Assembly (NCBI RefSeq): GCF_000813345.1
Contig: NZ_BBQF01000003.1
Location: 186,001-250,000, forward strand
Reading direction: 5' to 3'
Origin: Sulfurospirillum arsenophilum NBRC 109478
GTDB taxonomy: Bacteria > Campylobacterota > Campylobacteria > Campylobacterales > Sulfurospirillaceae
Length of the DNA: 64,000 bases
The translations under genes and the position numbers were made by a program. This document shows positions 44,722-54,643 of this stretch, piece after piece. A model generated the notes under the pieces. That model saw only the letters and a list, made by a program, of their open reading frames with translations, was not told the DNA's origin and searched no databases. The first letter of the stretch is position 1. Every line of letters starts with the position of its first letter.

Positions 44722-44925
44722 ATGCAAGATCAAAGAAGGAGTTTTCTTAAAAAAACTCTGGGCGCAAGTGCAGTCGTAGCCACTGTTGGCGTTAGCGCAA
44801 TCGCTAGTGACACAGGTGCAAAAACAGCAGGAAGTAATGGTGTTGTTAAGGGAAAATCGAAGAAAAAAGAGATTCTCTATAAAAAAACAGCCAATTGGGA
44901 CGCGTATTATCACGCGGCAGTCTAA
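44722..44925 (+). CDS. Small twin-arginine-signal protein preceding FdhA
   Basis: A 67-residue protein from MQDQRRSFLKKTL, starting 9 bases after AAGGAG; an ATG at 44716 is too close to that site. The Tat motif RRSFLKK is followed by a hydrophobic stretch (GASAVVATVGVSAIA) and a Lys-rich tail. Small Tat proteins like this lie directly upstream of fdhA in Campylobacterota and are annotated as formate-dehydrogenase accessory. Exact role unknown. Confidence 0.75.
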   Translation: MQDQRRSFLKKTLGASAVVATVGVSAIASDTGAKTAGSNGVVKGKSKKKEILYKKTANWDAYYHAAV

Positions 44926-44934
44926 GGAGATTAG

Positions 44935-47772
44935 ATGAGTAAAGAGATGTTAAAAGACGCCTCTTTGCACATGGGAAGACGATCATTTCTTAAAATGGCA
45001 GCGATCGGAGCGAGTTTTGGAGCAGGCAGCGCGTTTGCATCCAGTGACTCAATCAGACCAGCCACAGAAGAAGAAGTGAAAAATCCTTTCCCTGGTAGCA
45101 AGAGAGTTAAAACGATTTGTAGCATTTGTTCTGCAGGTTGCGGAATTATTGCTGAAGTTCAAAACGGTGTGTGGGTACGTCAAGATGTGGCACAAGATCA
45201 CCCAATCAGTGAAGGTAGCCATTGTTGTAAAGGTATCGATCAGATTGATTTGGTTAAAAGTACACAACGTATTAAGTATCCTCTGAAAAAAGTCGATGGA
45301 AAATGGCAAAGAATCAGTTGGGATCAAGCTGTTAATGAGATTTCAGAGAAAATGCTTAAAATGCGTGCCGAGAATGGCCCAGATATCGTAGAATTTTTAG
45401 GTTCTGCAAAATTCAGCTTGCAACAGGCTTTCTATTTTAGAAAATTTGCTGCAATGTGGGGAACAAACAATATTGACCACGTAGCTAGAATTTGACATAG
45501 TGCTTCCGTCGCAGGTGCTGCGAATACATTTGGATACGGTGCTATGACACAACAATTCGGCGATGCTGTTAATGCAAAAGTCATTATGATGATTGGTGCA
45601 AACTCAGCCGTTGCAAACCCTATTGGTTTTAAACACTTCTTACAAGCAAAAGACCGTAATGGTACAAAATTGATCGTTGTTGATCCAATTTATACCAGAA
45701 GTGCGGCAAAAGCAGACCTCTACCTACGTATTCGTTCAGGTACAGACATTGCATTTGTGTACGGCATGCTTCACATCATCTTCAAAAATGGTTGGGAAGA
45801 TAAAGAATTTATCGACACACGCTCTTACGCAATGGATCAAATCCGCGCAGAAGCTGCCAAATGGACACCAGAACTCACTTCTGATGTTACAGGTATTCCG
45901 GTCGATCAAATCATTCAAGCAACAACACTTTTTGCTAAAAATACACCAAGCGCTATTGCATGGTCATTGGGTATTACACAACACAGTGTTGGCTCATCAA
46001 ATACTAGAATCCTTCCTATCCTTCAAATTGCTCTTGGAAACATGGGTAAAAAAGGTGGTGGACTTTACATCATTCGTGGACATGACAACGTTCAAGGTGC
46101 AACCGATATGGGTAACCTTGCAGACTCACTTTCCGGCTATTATGGTCTTGAAGATGGTGCTTGGAAATACTTCGCACAATCTTGGGGTGTGGATTATGAA
46201 TGGCTCAAAGGCAGGTTCTTTGAGAAAAAATGGATGAATGAAAAAGGTTACTCGCTTTCTCAATGGTGGCAAGGTGTTCTTCAAGAGGTAAAAACATACT
46301 CTTCAGCACCGGTTCGTGCCGTTTGGATTCAAGGAACAGGTATTACTTCCATGTCTCAACAAGCGAAAATCAAAGAGGCATTGGACAAGCTTGATTTAGT
46401 TGTTATTGCAGAGCCATTTGTCAACGAAGCCGCTGTTCTTACAAGCCGAAAAGATGGCATTTATATCTTACCTGTTGCAACTCAATTTGAGTGTGAAGGA
46501 ACGGTTACCGCAACAAATCGCTCAAGTCAGTGGAGAAGTAAAGTTGTTGAGCCTTTATATGAGAGCAAGTCTGACGAAGAAGTCATGTTCCTTTTTGCAA
46601 AGAAATTTGGTTTCTACAATGAGTTTGTTCAGGGTATGAAAATGGACGTGAAAGACGGCAAAGTTGTTCAAGTTAAAGACGACTTTAAATGGCCAGATGA
46701 CGCTGTTCGTGAGATCGCTAGAACGATTAAATCCATTGGTCTTAGTGGATGGACACCGGAGCGTCTTCGCGCTCATCAAGAAAACTGGCATATGTTTGAT
46801 CCTGTCACCCTAGAGGGAAAAGGACCGATGAAAGGTCAGTACTATGGTCTTCCATGGCCTTGTTGGGATGACAAACATCCAGGTTCTCCTATCCTTTACC
46901 GTCGTGATGTTCCTGTGGCTGAGGGTGGCATGGGCTTTAGAAATCGCTTTGGTTTAGAGCACAATGGTGTCAGTCAACTTGCAGCTGAAAGTATTACGGT
47001 AGCAGGTTCAAAAGTGAAGGGTGGCTATCCACAACTCACCAAAGAAAACATCGAGAAAGTACTTGGTATTACATTGACTGAGGCTGAAAAAGCACAGATG
47101 GGACCAAGTTGGGCGATGGACTATAGTGGACTCATTCAGCAAAAAGCACGCGAAGCGGGTGTTTGTGTTTATGGAAATGCAAGAGCTAGAACTATTGTTT
47201 GGGAATTCCCAGATCCAGTGCCATTGCACCGTGAACCACTTCACTCACCGCGTTGGGATTTGGTCGCAAAATATCCGACCTACGAAGATCAGCCGAAAAA
47301 CTTCCGTGTTGAGACGAAATTTAAGTCTGAGCAACAAAAACAAGACTGGTCAAAAGATTTCCCAACCATGTTAGTCAGTATGAGGGTTGTTAACCTCTCA
47401 GGCGCTGGTATGTTAGAGCGAACGAGCAAATACCTTTCAGCGATTACGCCAGAGATGTTCTGTAACATTCACCCTGATTTAGCGCTTAGTCATGGCATTA
47501 AAGATCGCGATATGATGTGGATTCATGCGCCACACGGCACCAAGATCAAGGTCAAAGCGTACCATAACCACAGTGTAACACCGGATCGTATTTGTATGCC
47601 GTATAACTTTGCGGGTGTTTTCCAAGGTATCGATTTGAGTGCGAATTACCCAGAAGGTACGAAACCGTATGCTATCGGTGAGAGCTCAAACACCATTACT
47701 AACTATGGTTTTGACGTTATCACACAAATTTCAGAGTTCAACGCTGGTCTATGCCGCGTAGAGAAAGCATAG
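44935..47772 (+). CDS. fdhA: Selenocysteine-containing formate dehydrogenase catalytic subunit FdhA
   Basis: One gene of 946 codons (945 aa) read through an in-frame TGA at 45493-45495 as Sec187 (context VARI-U-HSASVAG). It has a Tat signal (RRSFLKMAAIGASFG), the [4Fe-4S] motif ICSICSAGCG, the molybdopterin-oxidoreductase body and a C-terminal dinucleotide-binding domain. Sec in this position ligates Mo or W. A stem-loop follows the TGA and selAB are nearby. It oxidises formate in the periplasm, passing electrons to FdhB and FdhC. No recurrent palindrome occurs in the gene. Confidence 0.96.
45493..45530 (+). other. Selenocysteine codon and putative SECIS stem-loop
   Basis: TGA at 45493-45495 is followed by a stem with apical CGCA (45510-45513), loop GGTGC and TGCG (45519-45522). 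Distance and a G-U-containing loop agree with bacterial SECIS elements read by SelB. Confidence 0.75.
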
Positions 47773-47782
47773 GGGGTGGCCA

Positions 47783-48349
47783 ATGAGTAATGAAATGTCA
47801 AGAATGAAATTTTACTGTGATGATCACAGATGTATTGAGTGTTTTGCGTGTTCCGTTGCATGTGCTGAGGCGCATGAACTTCCAACGGGTATTAGTCGTC
47901 GTAAAGTCATTACACTTTTTGATGGTATTGAAGGTAAAGAAGTCTCAACATCAATAGCGTGTATGCATTGTACAGACGCACCATGCGAGCAAGTATGCCC
48001 AGTGGATTGTTTCTATATCAGAGAGGACGGAATCGTTCTTCATGATAAAAATAAATGTATCGGTTGTGGTTACTGCTTGTACGCATGCCCATTTGGTGCT
48101 CCACAATTCCCAAGAGATGGTGCCTTCGGCGCTAAGGGAGCAATGGATAAATGTACCATGTGTGCTGGTGGACCTTTAGAGACAAACTCAGAAAAAGAGA
48201 GACATCTCTATGGTCAAAATAGAATCGCTGAGGGAAAAGTGCCTATGTGTGCGGCAGTGTGTTCAACCAATGCACTCCTTGTTGGCGATGCCGAGAGTGT
48301 CTCAAACATTTACCGTAAAAGGGTAGCAGGTCGAGGTAAAGGTGTATAA
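47783..48349 (+). CDS. fdhB: Formate dehydrogenase iron-sulfur subunit FdhB
   Basis: A 188-residue ferredoxin-like subunit with four Cys clusters: CIECFACSVAC, CMHCTDAPCEQVCP, CIGCGYCLYACP and CTMCAGG...CAAVC. These hold four [4Fe-4S] clusters linking FdhA to the cytochrome b. It starts 10 bases after fdhA with GGGGGTGG upstream. Confidence 0.93.
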   Translation: MSNEMSRMKFYCDDHRCIECFACSVACAEAHELPTGISRRKVITLFDGIEGKEVSTSIACMHCTDAPCEQVCPVDCFYIREDGIVLHDKNKCIGCGYCLYACPFGAPQFPRDGAFGAKGAMDKCTMCAGGPLETNSEKERHLYGQNRIAEGKVPMCAAVCSTNALLVGDAESVSNIYRKRVAGRGKGV

Positions 48350-48359
48350 AGGAGCAGCG

Positions 48360-49259
48360 ATGAGAAGATATATGTATATGTTCATTGCGTTCCTGAGTTT
48401 GGCATCAGTGGCAATGGCCGCTGATAGCCAAATCTGGGGAGAGATGCGCATCCAAAACATTCTAGGATACGGACAAGAGGAATCCTTGAAATTAGGACCC
48501 TTGTTCACTATGCTCCAACACCAATACTTCGCATGGATATTCCTAGGAGTGTTGATCGGAGTACCAGGAGCATTCTTTATCCATTATAAGATTATAGGCC
48601 CCAAAGTGTTTCCACACAGTGAAAAGAAATACTACGCCTTTAACCTCTATAATAGAATAATCCACCAAGTAGCAGCAGTCAGTTTCTTGGTCATCATACC
48701 AACAGGATTCATTATCGTCTTTGGTGACTTCTTTGGTGGTGGAACACTGGTTAGAATGGCAAAGAACCTCCATGGTATCTTTACCATACCTTTTACGATT
48801 GTAGTCATTCCAATGGCACTCATGTGGGTTAAAGAAGCAATCTTTAACTGGGATGATGTTAAATGGTTGATGATTGTCGGAGGATACTTATCCAAAGAGA
48901 AAAAACCAATCTTGGCAGGTAAGTTTAACTGTGGTCAAAAGATGTGGTACTGGGTAGCAATACTCGGAGGAATTACAATGATCCTCAGTGGAGCTTTCAT
49001 GTTCTTCCTAGACTTTAAAATGCAAATGTTGCATGATCTTACAGGAATGAGTCAAATTGACCTGCTAAGAGCAGCAGCCATTATCCATAATGTCATGGGC
49101 TTTGCAGTGTTAGCACTGTTTATAACCCATGTGTATATGTCCATGTTCGCTATTAAAGGAGCAGTGCATAGTATTATTACAGGATATGTCGAAGAAGAAG
49201 AAGTCAAAATCCTTCACAGTACATGGTATAAAAAGCTTAAGGATCAGGGTAAGTTTTGA
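48360..49259 (+). CDS. fdhC: Formate dehydrogenase cytochrome b subunit FdhC
   Basis: A 299-residue membrane protein from MRRYMYMF (AAGGAG 6 bases upstream). A signal-like N-terminus is followed by four main transmembrane helices with heme-ligand His candidates in NRIIHQVAAV, NLHGIFTIPF and AAIIHNVMGF. It anchors FdhAB and reduces menaquinone. It is the last gene of the fdhA unit. Confidence 0.92.
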   Translation: MRRYMYMFIAFLSLASVAMAADSQIWGEMRIQNILGYGQEESLKLGPLFTMLQHQYFAWIFLGVLIGVPGAFFIHYKIIGPKVFPHSEKKYYAFNLYNRIIHQVAAVSFLVIIPTGFIIVFGDFFGGGTLVRMAKNLHGIFTIPFTIVVIPMALMWVKEAIFNWDDVKWLMIVGGYLSKEKKPILAGKFNCGQKMWYWVAILGGITMILSGAFMFFLDFKMQMLHDLTGMSQIDLLRAAAIIHNVMGFAVLALFITHVYMSMFAIKGAVHSIITGYVEEEEVKILHSTWYKKLKDQGKF

Positions 49260-49362
49260 TTTTTACACGCTTCCCAAGCCAAGCTTGAAAAGCTACGTTG
49301 GACACTAGGTCACTAAAGCTTGCCTCTTGCGAGGCAGAAAAAGTGTTTACATGTAAAGTGAG

Positions 49363-49384
49363 CAAGCCCCAGAAATGGGGCTTG
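49363..49384. terminator. Hairpin terminator between fdhC and the AraC gene
   Basis: CAAGCCCC pairs with GGGGCTTG around AGAAAT. A weaker GCCTC-TTGC-GAGGC hairpin precedes it at 49322-49335. Both lie between convergent genes. Confidence 0.75.
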
Positions 49385-49386
49385 TA

Positions 49387-50229
49387 TTAAAGTGATTCTT
49401 TACGAAATACGATAGGTGTAAGTCCTGTTTCTCTTTTAAAAAAACGACTAAAATAAGCTGCATCCTCAAAGCCTAAAGCGGAAGCAATTTCGTTTGAGTT
49501 CATTCCTGTATAGCAAAGCAATCTTTTGGCTTCAATAACTGTTTTGGAGCGAATGTATTCACCACATGGAATGCCGGTATACTCTTTAACGGCATGATTG
49601 AGTACTTTGAGCGAAATTTTGAGTTTTTTGGCATAGAATGCCGGTGTTTGGATTTTGTAATTATTGGTTTCTAAAAGAGTATTGAGTGAACCAAAAATAG
49701 TTGTTTGTGTGTTTTCATTGACGACATTGGGTAGAAGTCTTTGGACTTGAATAAGAAATAGTTTTAATAAGTTGTTAATGGTACACTGCTTAAGTGTTTT
49801 TTCGCTCTTGAATTCTTCATGCAAACTAAGTAATAAACCCTCCAATGAACTGTACGCAGGCTCTTCGACTAATAAATAATCAAAATTAAAAATGGAAAGA
49901 TTTTCTAAGAAAGTTTTTTCTGCAAAAACAGAAAGATCAAAGCGAAGTAAAACCCCTTGAAATTCTCCAGTATAAATAGGTAAGTGTATTTGTGATGGTA
50001 ACATGAGGTATAACGAGCCTTTTTGCATAGGCCTATCGGTAAAGTCAATTCTCATAATGCCATTCCCTTTTTCAACAAAAATAATTTCGTAAAAAGGGTG
50101 TCTGTGCGGAAGAGGGGGAGGTGTTCCCTCTGGAAGTGCGGCATGTTTAACTTGCCCAATAAAAAAATTCTTATCTTCGTTAGGGCTATTAGGATCTATG
50201 TCATAAAAGAGTTTAATTTCAGTCGTCAT
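49387..50229 (-). CDS. AraC-family regulator 1
   Basis: A 280-residue protein with an N-terminal cupin (PHRHPFYEIIFVEKGNGIM) and a C-terminal AraC DNA-binding domain (AYFSRFFKRETGLTPIVFRK). It is paralogous to the AraC protein at 52964: both share CTINNLL/CTISNLL, YIRSKT and EAKRLL blocks. It lies downstream of doxX, separated by a 65-base hairpin-forming spacer. Confidence 0.88.
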   Translation of the reverse strand: MTTEIKLFYDIDPNSPNEDKNFFIGQVKHAALPEGTPPPLPHRHPFYEIIFVEKGNGIMRIDFTDRPMQKGSLYLMLPSQIHLPIYTGEFQGVLLRFDLSVFAEKTFLENLSIFNFDYLLVEEPAYSSLEGLLLSLHEEFKSEKTLKQCTINNLLKLFLIQVQRLLPNVVNENTQTTIFGSLNTLLETNNYKIQTPAFYAKKLKISLKVLNHAVKEYTGIPCGEYIRSKTVIEAKRLLCYTGMNSNEIASALGFEDAAYFSRFFKRETGLTPIVFRKESL

Positions 50230-50242
50230 TCATGTTTCCTTT

Positions 50243-50293
50243 TCACGCAAATACCAAGAATGGGAGCGATATAAAAATATCGCTTTTGCGTGA
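50243..50293. promoter_or_regulatory. Nested hairpin between doxX and the AraC gene
   Basis: Outer arms TCACGCAAA (50243-50251) and TTTGCGTGA (50285-50293) enclose an inner AGCGATAT-AAAA-ATATCGCT hairpin (50265-50284). It may terminate the upstream transcript or fold in the 5' leader of the regulator, whose AAGGA follows. Confidence 0.6.
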
Positions 50294-50294
50294 T

Positions 50295-50732
50295 TTATTT
50301 CTGGTAATGTTGAAATTTACTATCTATACTGTACTTTCCTGCGCCTAAAAAAGCGATTGAAAGCGATACTAAAAAATAGAATAAAGGAAGTTCAATTAAA
50401 GGACCTCCTGTTTTAGCATCTAAGATCAAAAATTTATCTGAAAAAGCAAGGTACATAGCAGCCATCATCGTAGTGCTTAAGATAATAGCACTCAACCTTG
50501 TAAAAAGCCCAACGATAAGTAAAAATGGAATGATAAGCTCTCCCATATAAACCCCATAGGCTAAAAATTCGGGTAGCCCAGCTTTAAATACCAATGCTTT
50601 AACACCACTTATACCATACGAAAATTTCTTAAATCCATGAAAAAGTATTAAGATAGCAATACTAAGGCGTAAAAGGAGTTTCCCACTTTCTGCTGTTAAA
50701 TACTGCGCTAATTTATTTTCTATATACATCAT
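50295..50732 (-). CDS. DoxX family membrane protein
   Basis: A 145-residue protein with four transmembrane helices and the DoxX-type LRLSIAILILFHGFKKFSYG start and GLPEFLAYGVYMGELI block. DoxX proteins are associated with redox or thiol stress. It is preceded by a 260-base structured intergenic region. Confidence 0.85.
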   Translation of the reverse strand: MMYIENKLAQYLTAESGKLLLRLSIAILILFHGFKKFSYGISGVKALVFKAGLPEFLAYGVYMGELIIPFLLIVGLFTRLSAIILSTTMMAAMYLAFSDKFLILDAKTGGPLIELPLFYFLVSLSIAFLGAGKYSIDSKFQHYQK

Positions 50733-50992
50733 TACTTACTCCTTGTTCTATTGTGCGCAAGAAGTATAGCAACTTTGTTTCCATGTAAAAATAGATTTTC
50801 ACGGTATATAATTGTACTTTTATGCCAACAAATGATTTAAAAGTACAATTATATAGGAACTTTTATAAAAAGGACTACAGATATTAGGATCTATCCTAAA
50901 ATCTGTAATCCTCATAGGGATATTCAAGGAGATAGAAGAGAGGAAGCTTGGCGGCAAAAACCCTCTCTTCTTGGATAATAGGTAAACGGATC
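50733..50992. promoter_or_regulatory. Intergenic region with three inverted repeats
   Basis: It contains an 18-bp perfect inverted repeat with 15-base spacer (50805-50822 and 50838-50855, core ATTGTACTTTTA), a hairpin GGACTACAGAT...ATCTGTAATCC with a nested TTAGGAT/ATCCTAA (50872-50911), and AGAAGAGAGG/CCTCTCTTCT (50934-50971), probably the terminator after yceI. The first may be a regulator site for doxX. Confidence 0.5.
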
Positions 50993-51475
50993 TTATTTTT
51001 TGATGTCGTATTTAACGGTTACTTCATCACCTGATTTAATTGCACCGAACATAACAGATGGGATTTCAAGACCAAATTCTGTCATTTTCACTTTAAAATT
51101 ACCAGATACATGATCAAGTGTCAAAACTTCTGGTTTTAAAGTTTGTGTTCGCTCTTTATCTAGTACTTTAAAAATACCTTTGATTGTGCCTGCCGCTAAA
51201 TCAGCTTCGAGAAGTTTAAATGTAATCACATTGTTGCGATCAATTTTAAGTGTCTCATAGGCTTTCTCATCAAGTCCTTCATCACCACTTTTGAGTGTTT
51301 TAATTTGAACAGAGACGTTCAATTTTGTAATTTTAGAACCATCATTTTCGAAAGCAACATCGGTTTTATTAGAGACCATTTTCCAATCATGTAATGTTGA
51401 TGTCCCATGAATCTCAATATTTTCCGCATAAACCAAGCCTGACAAAAGCAAAAGGCTACAAATCAATTTTTTCAC
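50993..51475 (-). CDS. YceI-like periplasmic protein 2
   Basis: A 160-residue protein with a signal peptide (MKKLICSLLLLSGLVYAE) and the YceI-type lipid-binding fold: IEIHGTSTLHDWKMV at the start and FKVKMTEFGLEIP near the end. It lies 17 bases downstream of the porin gene and is probably co-transcribed. Confidence 0.75.
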   Translation of the reverse strand: MKKLICSLLLLSGLVYAENIEIHGTSTLHDWKMVSNKTDVAFENDGSKITKLNVSVQIKTLKSGDEGLDEKAYETLKIDRNNVITFKLLEADLAAGTIKGIFKVLDKERTQTLKPEVLTLDHVSGNFKVKMTEFGLEIPSVMFGAIKSGDEVTVKYDIKK

Positions 51476-51492
51476 ATTAAATCCTTATAATA

Positions 51493-52890
51493 TTAGAAGC
51501 TAAGAGATGCGTTGACCATAAAGCCTTTAAATTCAGCATCGCCATTTTGATAGATAGAGAATTTCTCACGTTTTTGATCAATATATTCAAATTTAGCAAC
51601 AGCATTTTTAGAGAGGAACCAACCAAGTCCTAACTGCCATTGTGTCAACTCAGCATCACCAAAATCGTTGAATGCATCAGCATATTTCACAACAGCATTT
51701 TCGTAACGCGCAGCAGCCCAGAATTTGTCATTGTTAAAACGTTGAACAAGATCAACTGCATAATGGTTCATTTTCATTGATTTATCATAAACGTCTGCAC
51801 CATCAGCAATTTCATACATACCATACAATTCTGTATCTTTGTATTTCAAGAAGAGGTTGGTTTTAGAAGCAAGAATGTCAGCTGCAGATTTTGAGACATA
51901 AGTACCATCTGGATTTTTAGTTGTAGCTGGTGTATGAATATAACCTGACATTGCATTCCATCCAGATGACATAGAATCAGATGCTCCTGTACCAAGGACG
52001 TTCGTAATGACATTACCTGCTTTATCACTAGAGTATAAGTCATTTCTATTTGAGCCGCTAATAGAATAGATAGATTGAGTTGCTCTGAATCTCAAATCAT
52101 CAGTATATTCGTGATCAAAACCTATTTTTCCATAAATACCATAACGGTTGCTACTTGCACTACCTGTAATAGCGTCATAATCAGTTTTCGCAACATCTTG
52201 TGGGTTCGCTTGGCCATTGGTAATACCGACCATAGCGAAAGAGCTAATAGCTGGCATGCGGTATAGAATCTCTACGTGAGTACCTTGTAAGTAACCCTCG
52301 ACACCCATGTTAGTAATAAATGGATTTCTCATAACATTAGCATTATCAGTTCTACGGTATTGATCATCACCATAGTTAATATCATTTACACCGATTTTAA
52401 TGGTTGTATCTTTCATAATACTTGAGAGAAAGCCAGGTGCAATAAAATCTAGGTTATCAATGGTTGCATAACCACCTTTAACATAGGTATCATTGTGATG
52501 GTGACTTGCCAGCATGGTTTGCAATTTTACATTAAAACCACTCATGATTTTTGCATTAATATCTAGATTTGCAGTAGGTAAAATAAGGCCTGATTCGATA
52601 GGTGTATCGGTAACAGTGTTGGATGTGAACCCACTTGCATTAGGTTTTGTAGCAGCAGTGATAGGATATGGCCCACCAGCAGGCGTTGTAGCTAGCGTAG
52701 GTAGAGCTACACCTGTATAGTTTTGACTCAAACCTTGAAAGTAAAAGGATAAATCAGTAGCAAAACTAACTTCAGGTTTACCACTAAAACCAGATGTGTC
52801 TTTTTCTGGTTCAAATTGTTGATTGAGCTTAGCACTCGCCAAAGTGCCACAGACGACTGTACTTAAAAGTACGACAGCGAATTTTTTCAT
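51493..52890 (-). CDS. Outer-membrane porin
   Basis: A 465-residue protein with a signal peptide (MKKFAVVLLSTVVCGTLASA), alternating beta-strand pattern throughout and a C-terminal strand ending in Phe (GFMVNASLSF), the outer-membrane insertion signal. Length and layout fit porins of Campylobacterota. It is the first gene of a porin-yceI unit between two AraC genes. The substrate is unknown. Confidence 0.78.
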   Translation of the reverse strand: MKKFAVVLLSTVVCGTLASAKLNQQFEPEKDTSGFSGKPEVSFATDLSFYFQGLSQNYTGVALPTLATTPAGGPYPITAATKPNASGFTSNTVTDTPIESGLILPTANLDINAKIMSGFNVKLQTMLASHHHNDTYVKGGYATIDNLDFIAPGFLSSIMKDTTIKIGVNDINYGDDQYRRTDNANVMRNPFITNMGVEGYLQGTHVEILYRMPAISSFAMVGITNGQANPQDVAKTDYDAITGSASSNRYGIYGKIGFDHEYTDDLRFRATQSIYSISGSNRNDLYSSDKAGNVITNVLGTGASDSMSSGWNAMSGYIHTPATTKNPDGTYVSKSAADILASKTNLFLKYKDTELYGMYEIADGADVYDKSMKMNHYAVDLVQRFNNDKFWAAARYENAVVKYADAFNDFGDAELTQWQLGLGWFLSKNAVAKFEYIDQKREKFSIYQNGDAEFKGFMVNASLSF

Positions 52891-52963
52891 TTTAATTCCT
52901 CCAAAATTTAATTTCAGATAAATTATAACTTGTAATATTTTTTTTTAAAATGGATTTTGGTTA

Positions 52964-53776
52964 TTAAAAATTGTACTTTTCTTCTGTAGTACTGCGAAAG
53001 TATTTAGGAGCAACTCCAACCTCTCTTTTGAAGAAACGACTAAAATATGCAGGATCAATAAAACCCAAATGATCGGCAATTTCATTGCATGTCATTGAGT
53101 CATATTTTAAAAGTCTTTTTGCTTCGAGCATGGTTTTAGAACGGATGTATTCACTACTGTTAAGTCCCGTAATTTCTTTAATAGATTGGTTCAGGAGCTT
53201 GATACTTGTTTTAAGTTTTTTAGCATAATATGTTGTGGGTGTGAGCTGGTAGTTGTTTTGTTCCATAATATCGTTAAGTTTTGAAAACAAGGCATTGGTT
53301 GCATGAGAAGATGGTATAGCGGGCAATGTTCTTTTGACATAAATAAGTAAAATATTGAGCAAATTACTAATGGTACACTCTTTGAAAGATCGTGTTGCTT
53401 TATACTCTGCAAGAAGGCTTGATAAAACATTTTCAATTGCTTTAAATTCACTTTCATTGACATTGACCGCGTCAAAATTAAAAATGGATAAGTGATCGCT
53501 AAAAGATTTATCGGTGAAAATTGAAATATCAAATTTCAGCATATAGGCATCGAGGTTGTTTGTATATTCCCATCCGTGGATACGTCCAGGGGAGACTAAA
53601 AAAAGAGTATTTTTTTGTATGTTGTAACTTTGGCAATCGATGAAAAGGGTACCTTCTCCTCCAACAATAAAAAATAATTCGTAACAAGAGTGTTTGTGTC
53701 TTGGAACGGGAGGGTAAGATTCCATTCTTTCTATTCTAAAACTCTCTTCCGCAAAATTAAAAATAGGTGCTGTCAT
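52964..53776 (-). CDS. AraC-family regulator 2
   Basis: A 270-residue protein from MTAPIFNFAEE (AAGGA before the ATG); the longer ORF to 53875 lacks a site. An N-terminal cupin (PRHKHSCYELFFIVGGEGTLF) is followed by the AraC domain (AYFSRFFKREVGVAPKYFR). It is a paralogue of the AraC protein at 49387 and probably controls the porin-yceI unit. Confidence 0.85.
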   Translation of the reverse strand: MTAPIFNFAEESFRIERMESYPPVPRHKHSCYELFFIVGGEGTLFIDCQSYNIQKNTLFLVSPGRIHGWEYTNNLDAYMLKFDISIFTDKSFSDHLSIFNFDAVNVNESEFKAIENVLSSLLAEYKATRSFKECTISNLLNILLIYVKRTLPAIPSSHATNALFSKLNDIMEQNNYQLTPTTYYAKKLKTSIKLLNQSIKEITGLNSSEYIRSKTMLEAKRLLKYDSMTCNEIADHLGFIDPAYFSRFFKREVGVAPKYFRSTTEEKYNF

Positions 53777-54331
53777 GATAATTCCTTTTACAACAATTCT
53801 TACTTTAAATATCAAGAAAACCTTTGATATTTTTTCGTCATTTATCGATAAACAAAGAGCCAAATGCACACTCATATAAACCTTAAAGAATTCATATGTT
53901 GGAGAAGTATATCAGATAGCTCAGGGGGATATAAATGGATTTAAAGGAGAAATAATTGCACTTTTAAGCCTACCAGCGTTTTAAAAGTGTTATTTATGTT
54001 ACATAATTATTCATTATGACACCATTTTATGGTGTTTTGGAGTGATTCTTGTACTTTTGATATATGTGATAAAATATCTTGTGTTATAAAAATTCAATAT
54101 TGTATGAGCAGTTGTTAAATAAAAATGTAGAAAATGTTCTTTAGAAGCTAAAGGGAAAAACTTTAAAATATGAGTCTTTACTTTTTCCGTCACAATAATA
54201 AGTGCAGTTGTTATTTCAACAATTGATGTATGAATAAAAGCGATCATAGAATAGACTTAACATTGTTCAAAAAAACCAGAAGTCTTGTAAACTAAAGAAA
54301 GTTTATTTTTACATGTAAACGATGTTCGTGT
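53777..54331. promoter_or_regulatory. 555-base AT-rich intergenic region
   Basis: No convincing gene. It holds a CACTTTTAA/TTAAAAGTG inverted repeat (53959-53989), an ACACCA-TTTTA-TGGTGT hairpin followed by TTTT in plus orientation (54019-54038), and one recurrent palindrome (54308-54319). The hairpin could end an unannotated plus-strand RNA. Confidence 0.4.
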
Positions 54332-54643
54332 TTAAACTGTTCCATACTCTATGGCAGTTTTAGTGTAAAAAAGTCCCAATTTTTCTTCGTTTAAAAGAGC
54401 AAAAAGTTTTTCACATTCAGCTTCATTGACATTCATGATAATCTCAAGTGGTTCATCCGCCAGCTCAAAGAAATTTGAAGAGTGCAATTTCCCATCTCTT
54501 CCAATACCTTGAGATGCATGCAAAATAGTGACGCCCTTAATACCAATTTTTTCAGTAACATCAACCAGCCAATGGCTAATATGTTCACCATTAGAGTGTT
54601 TACGACTTTGTAGGGTTGAAAAAACGAGTTGAAAACCTTTCAT
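54332..54643 (-). CDS. DUF190 protein associated with CrcB
   Basis: A 103-residue protein matching the DUF190 family: [21 protein letters not shown] and LPLEIIMNV-like [16 protein letters not shown]190 proteins often accompany fluoride channels. It follows crcB with a 4-base overlap. Confidence 0.8.
   Translation of the reverse strand: MKGFQLVFSTLQSRKHSNGEHISHWLVDVTEKIGIKGVTILHASQGIGRDGKLHSSNFFELADEPLEIIMNVNEAECEKLFALLNEEKLGLFYTKTAIEYGTV

Noticed and set aside
45496-47772. fdhA as two genes or a broken gene because of the TGA
   Set aside because: The frame is intact on both sides, the TGA is at the Sec position of formate dehydrogenases, and selA and selB are nearby.
54014-54247. Minus-strand ORF of 77 codons
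   Set aside because: AT-rich, no ribosome site, no recognisable protein pattern, and it covers the hairpin and repeat region.
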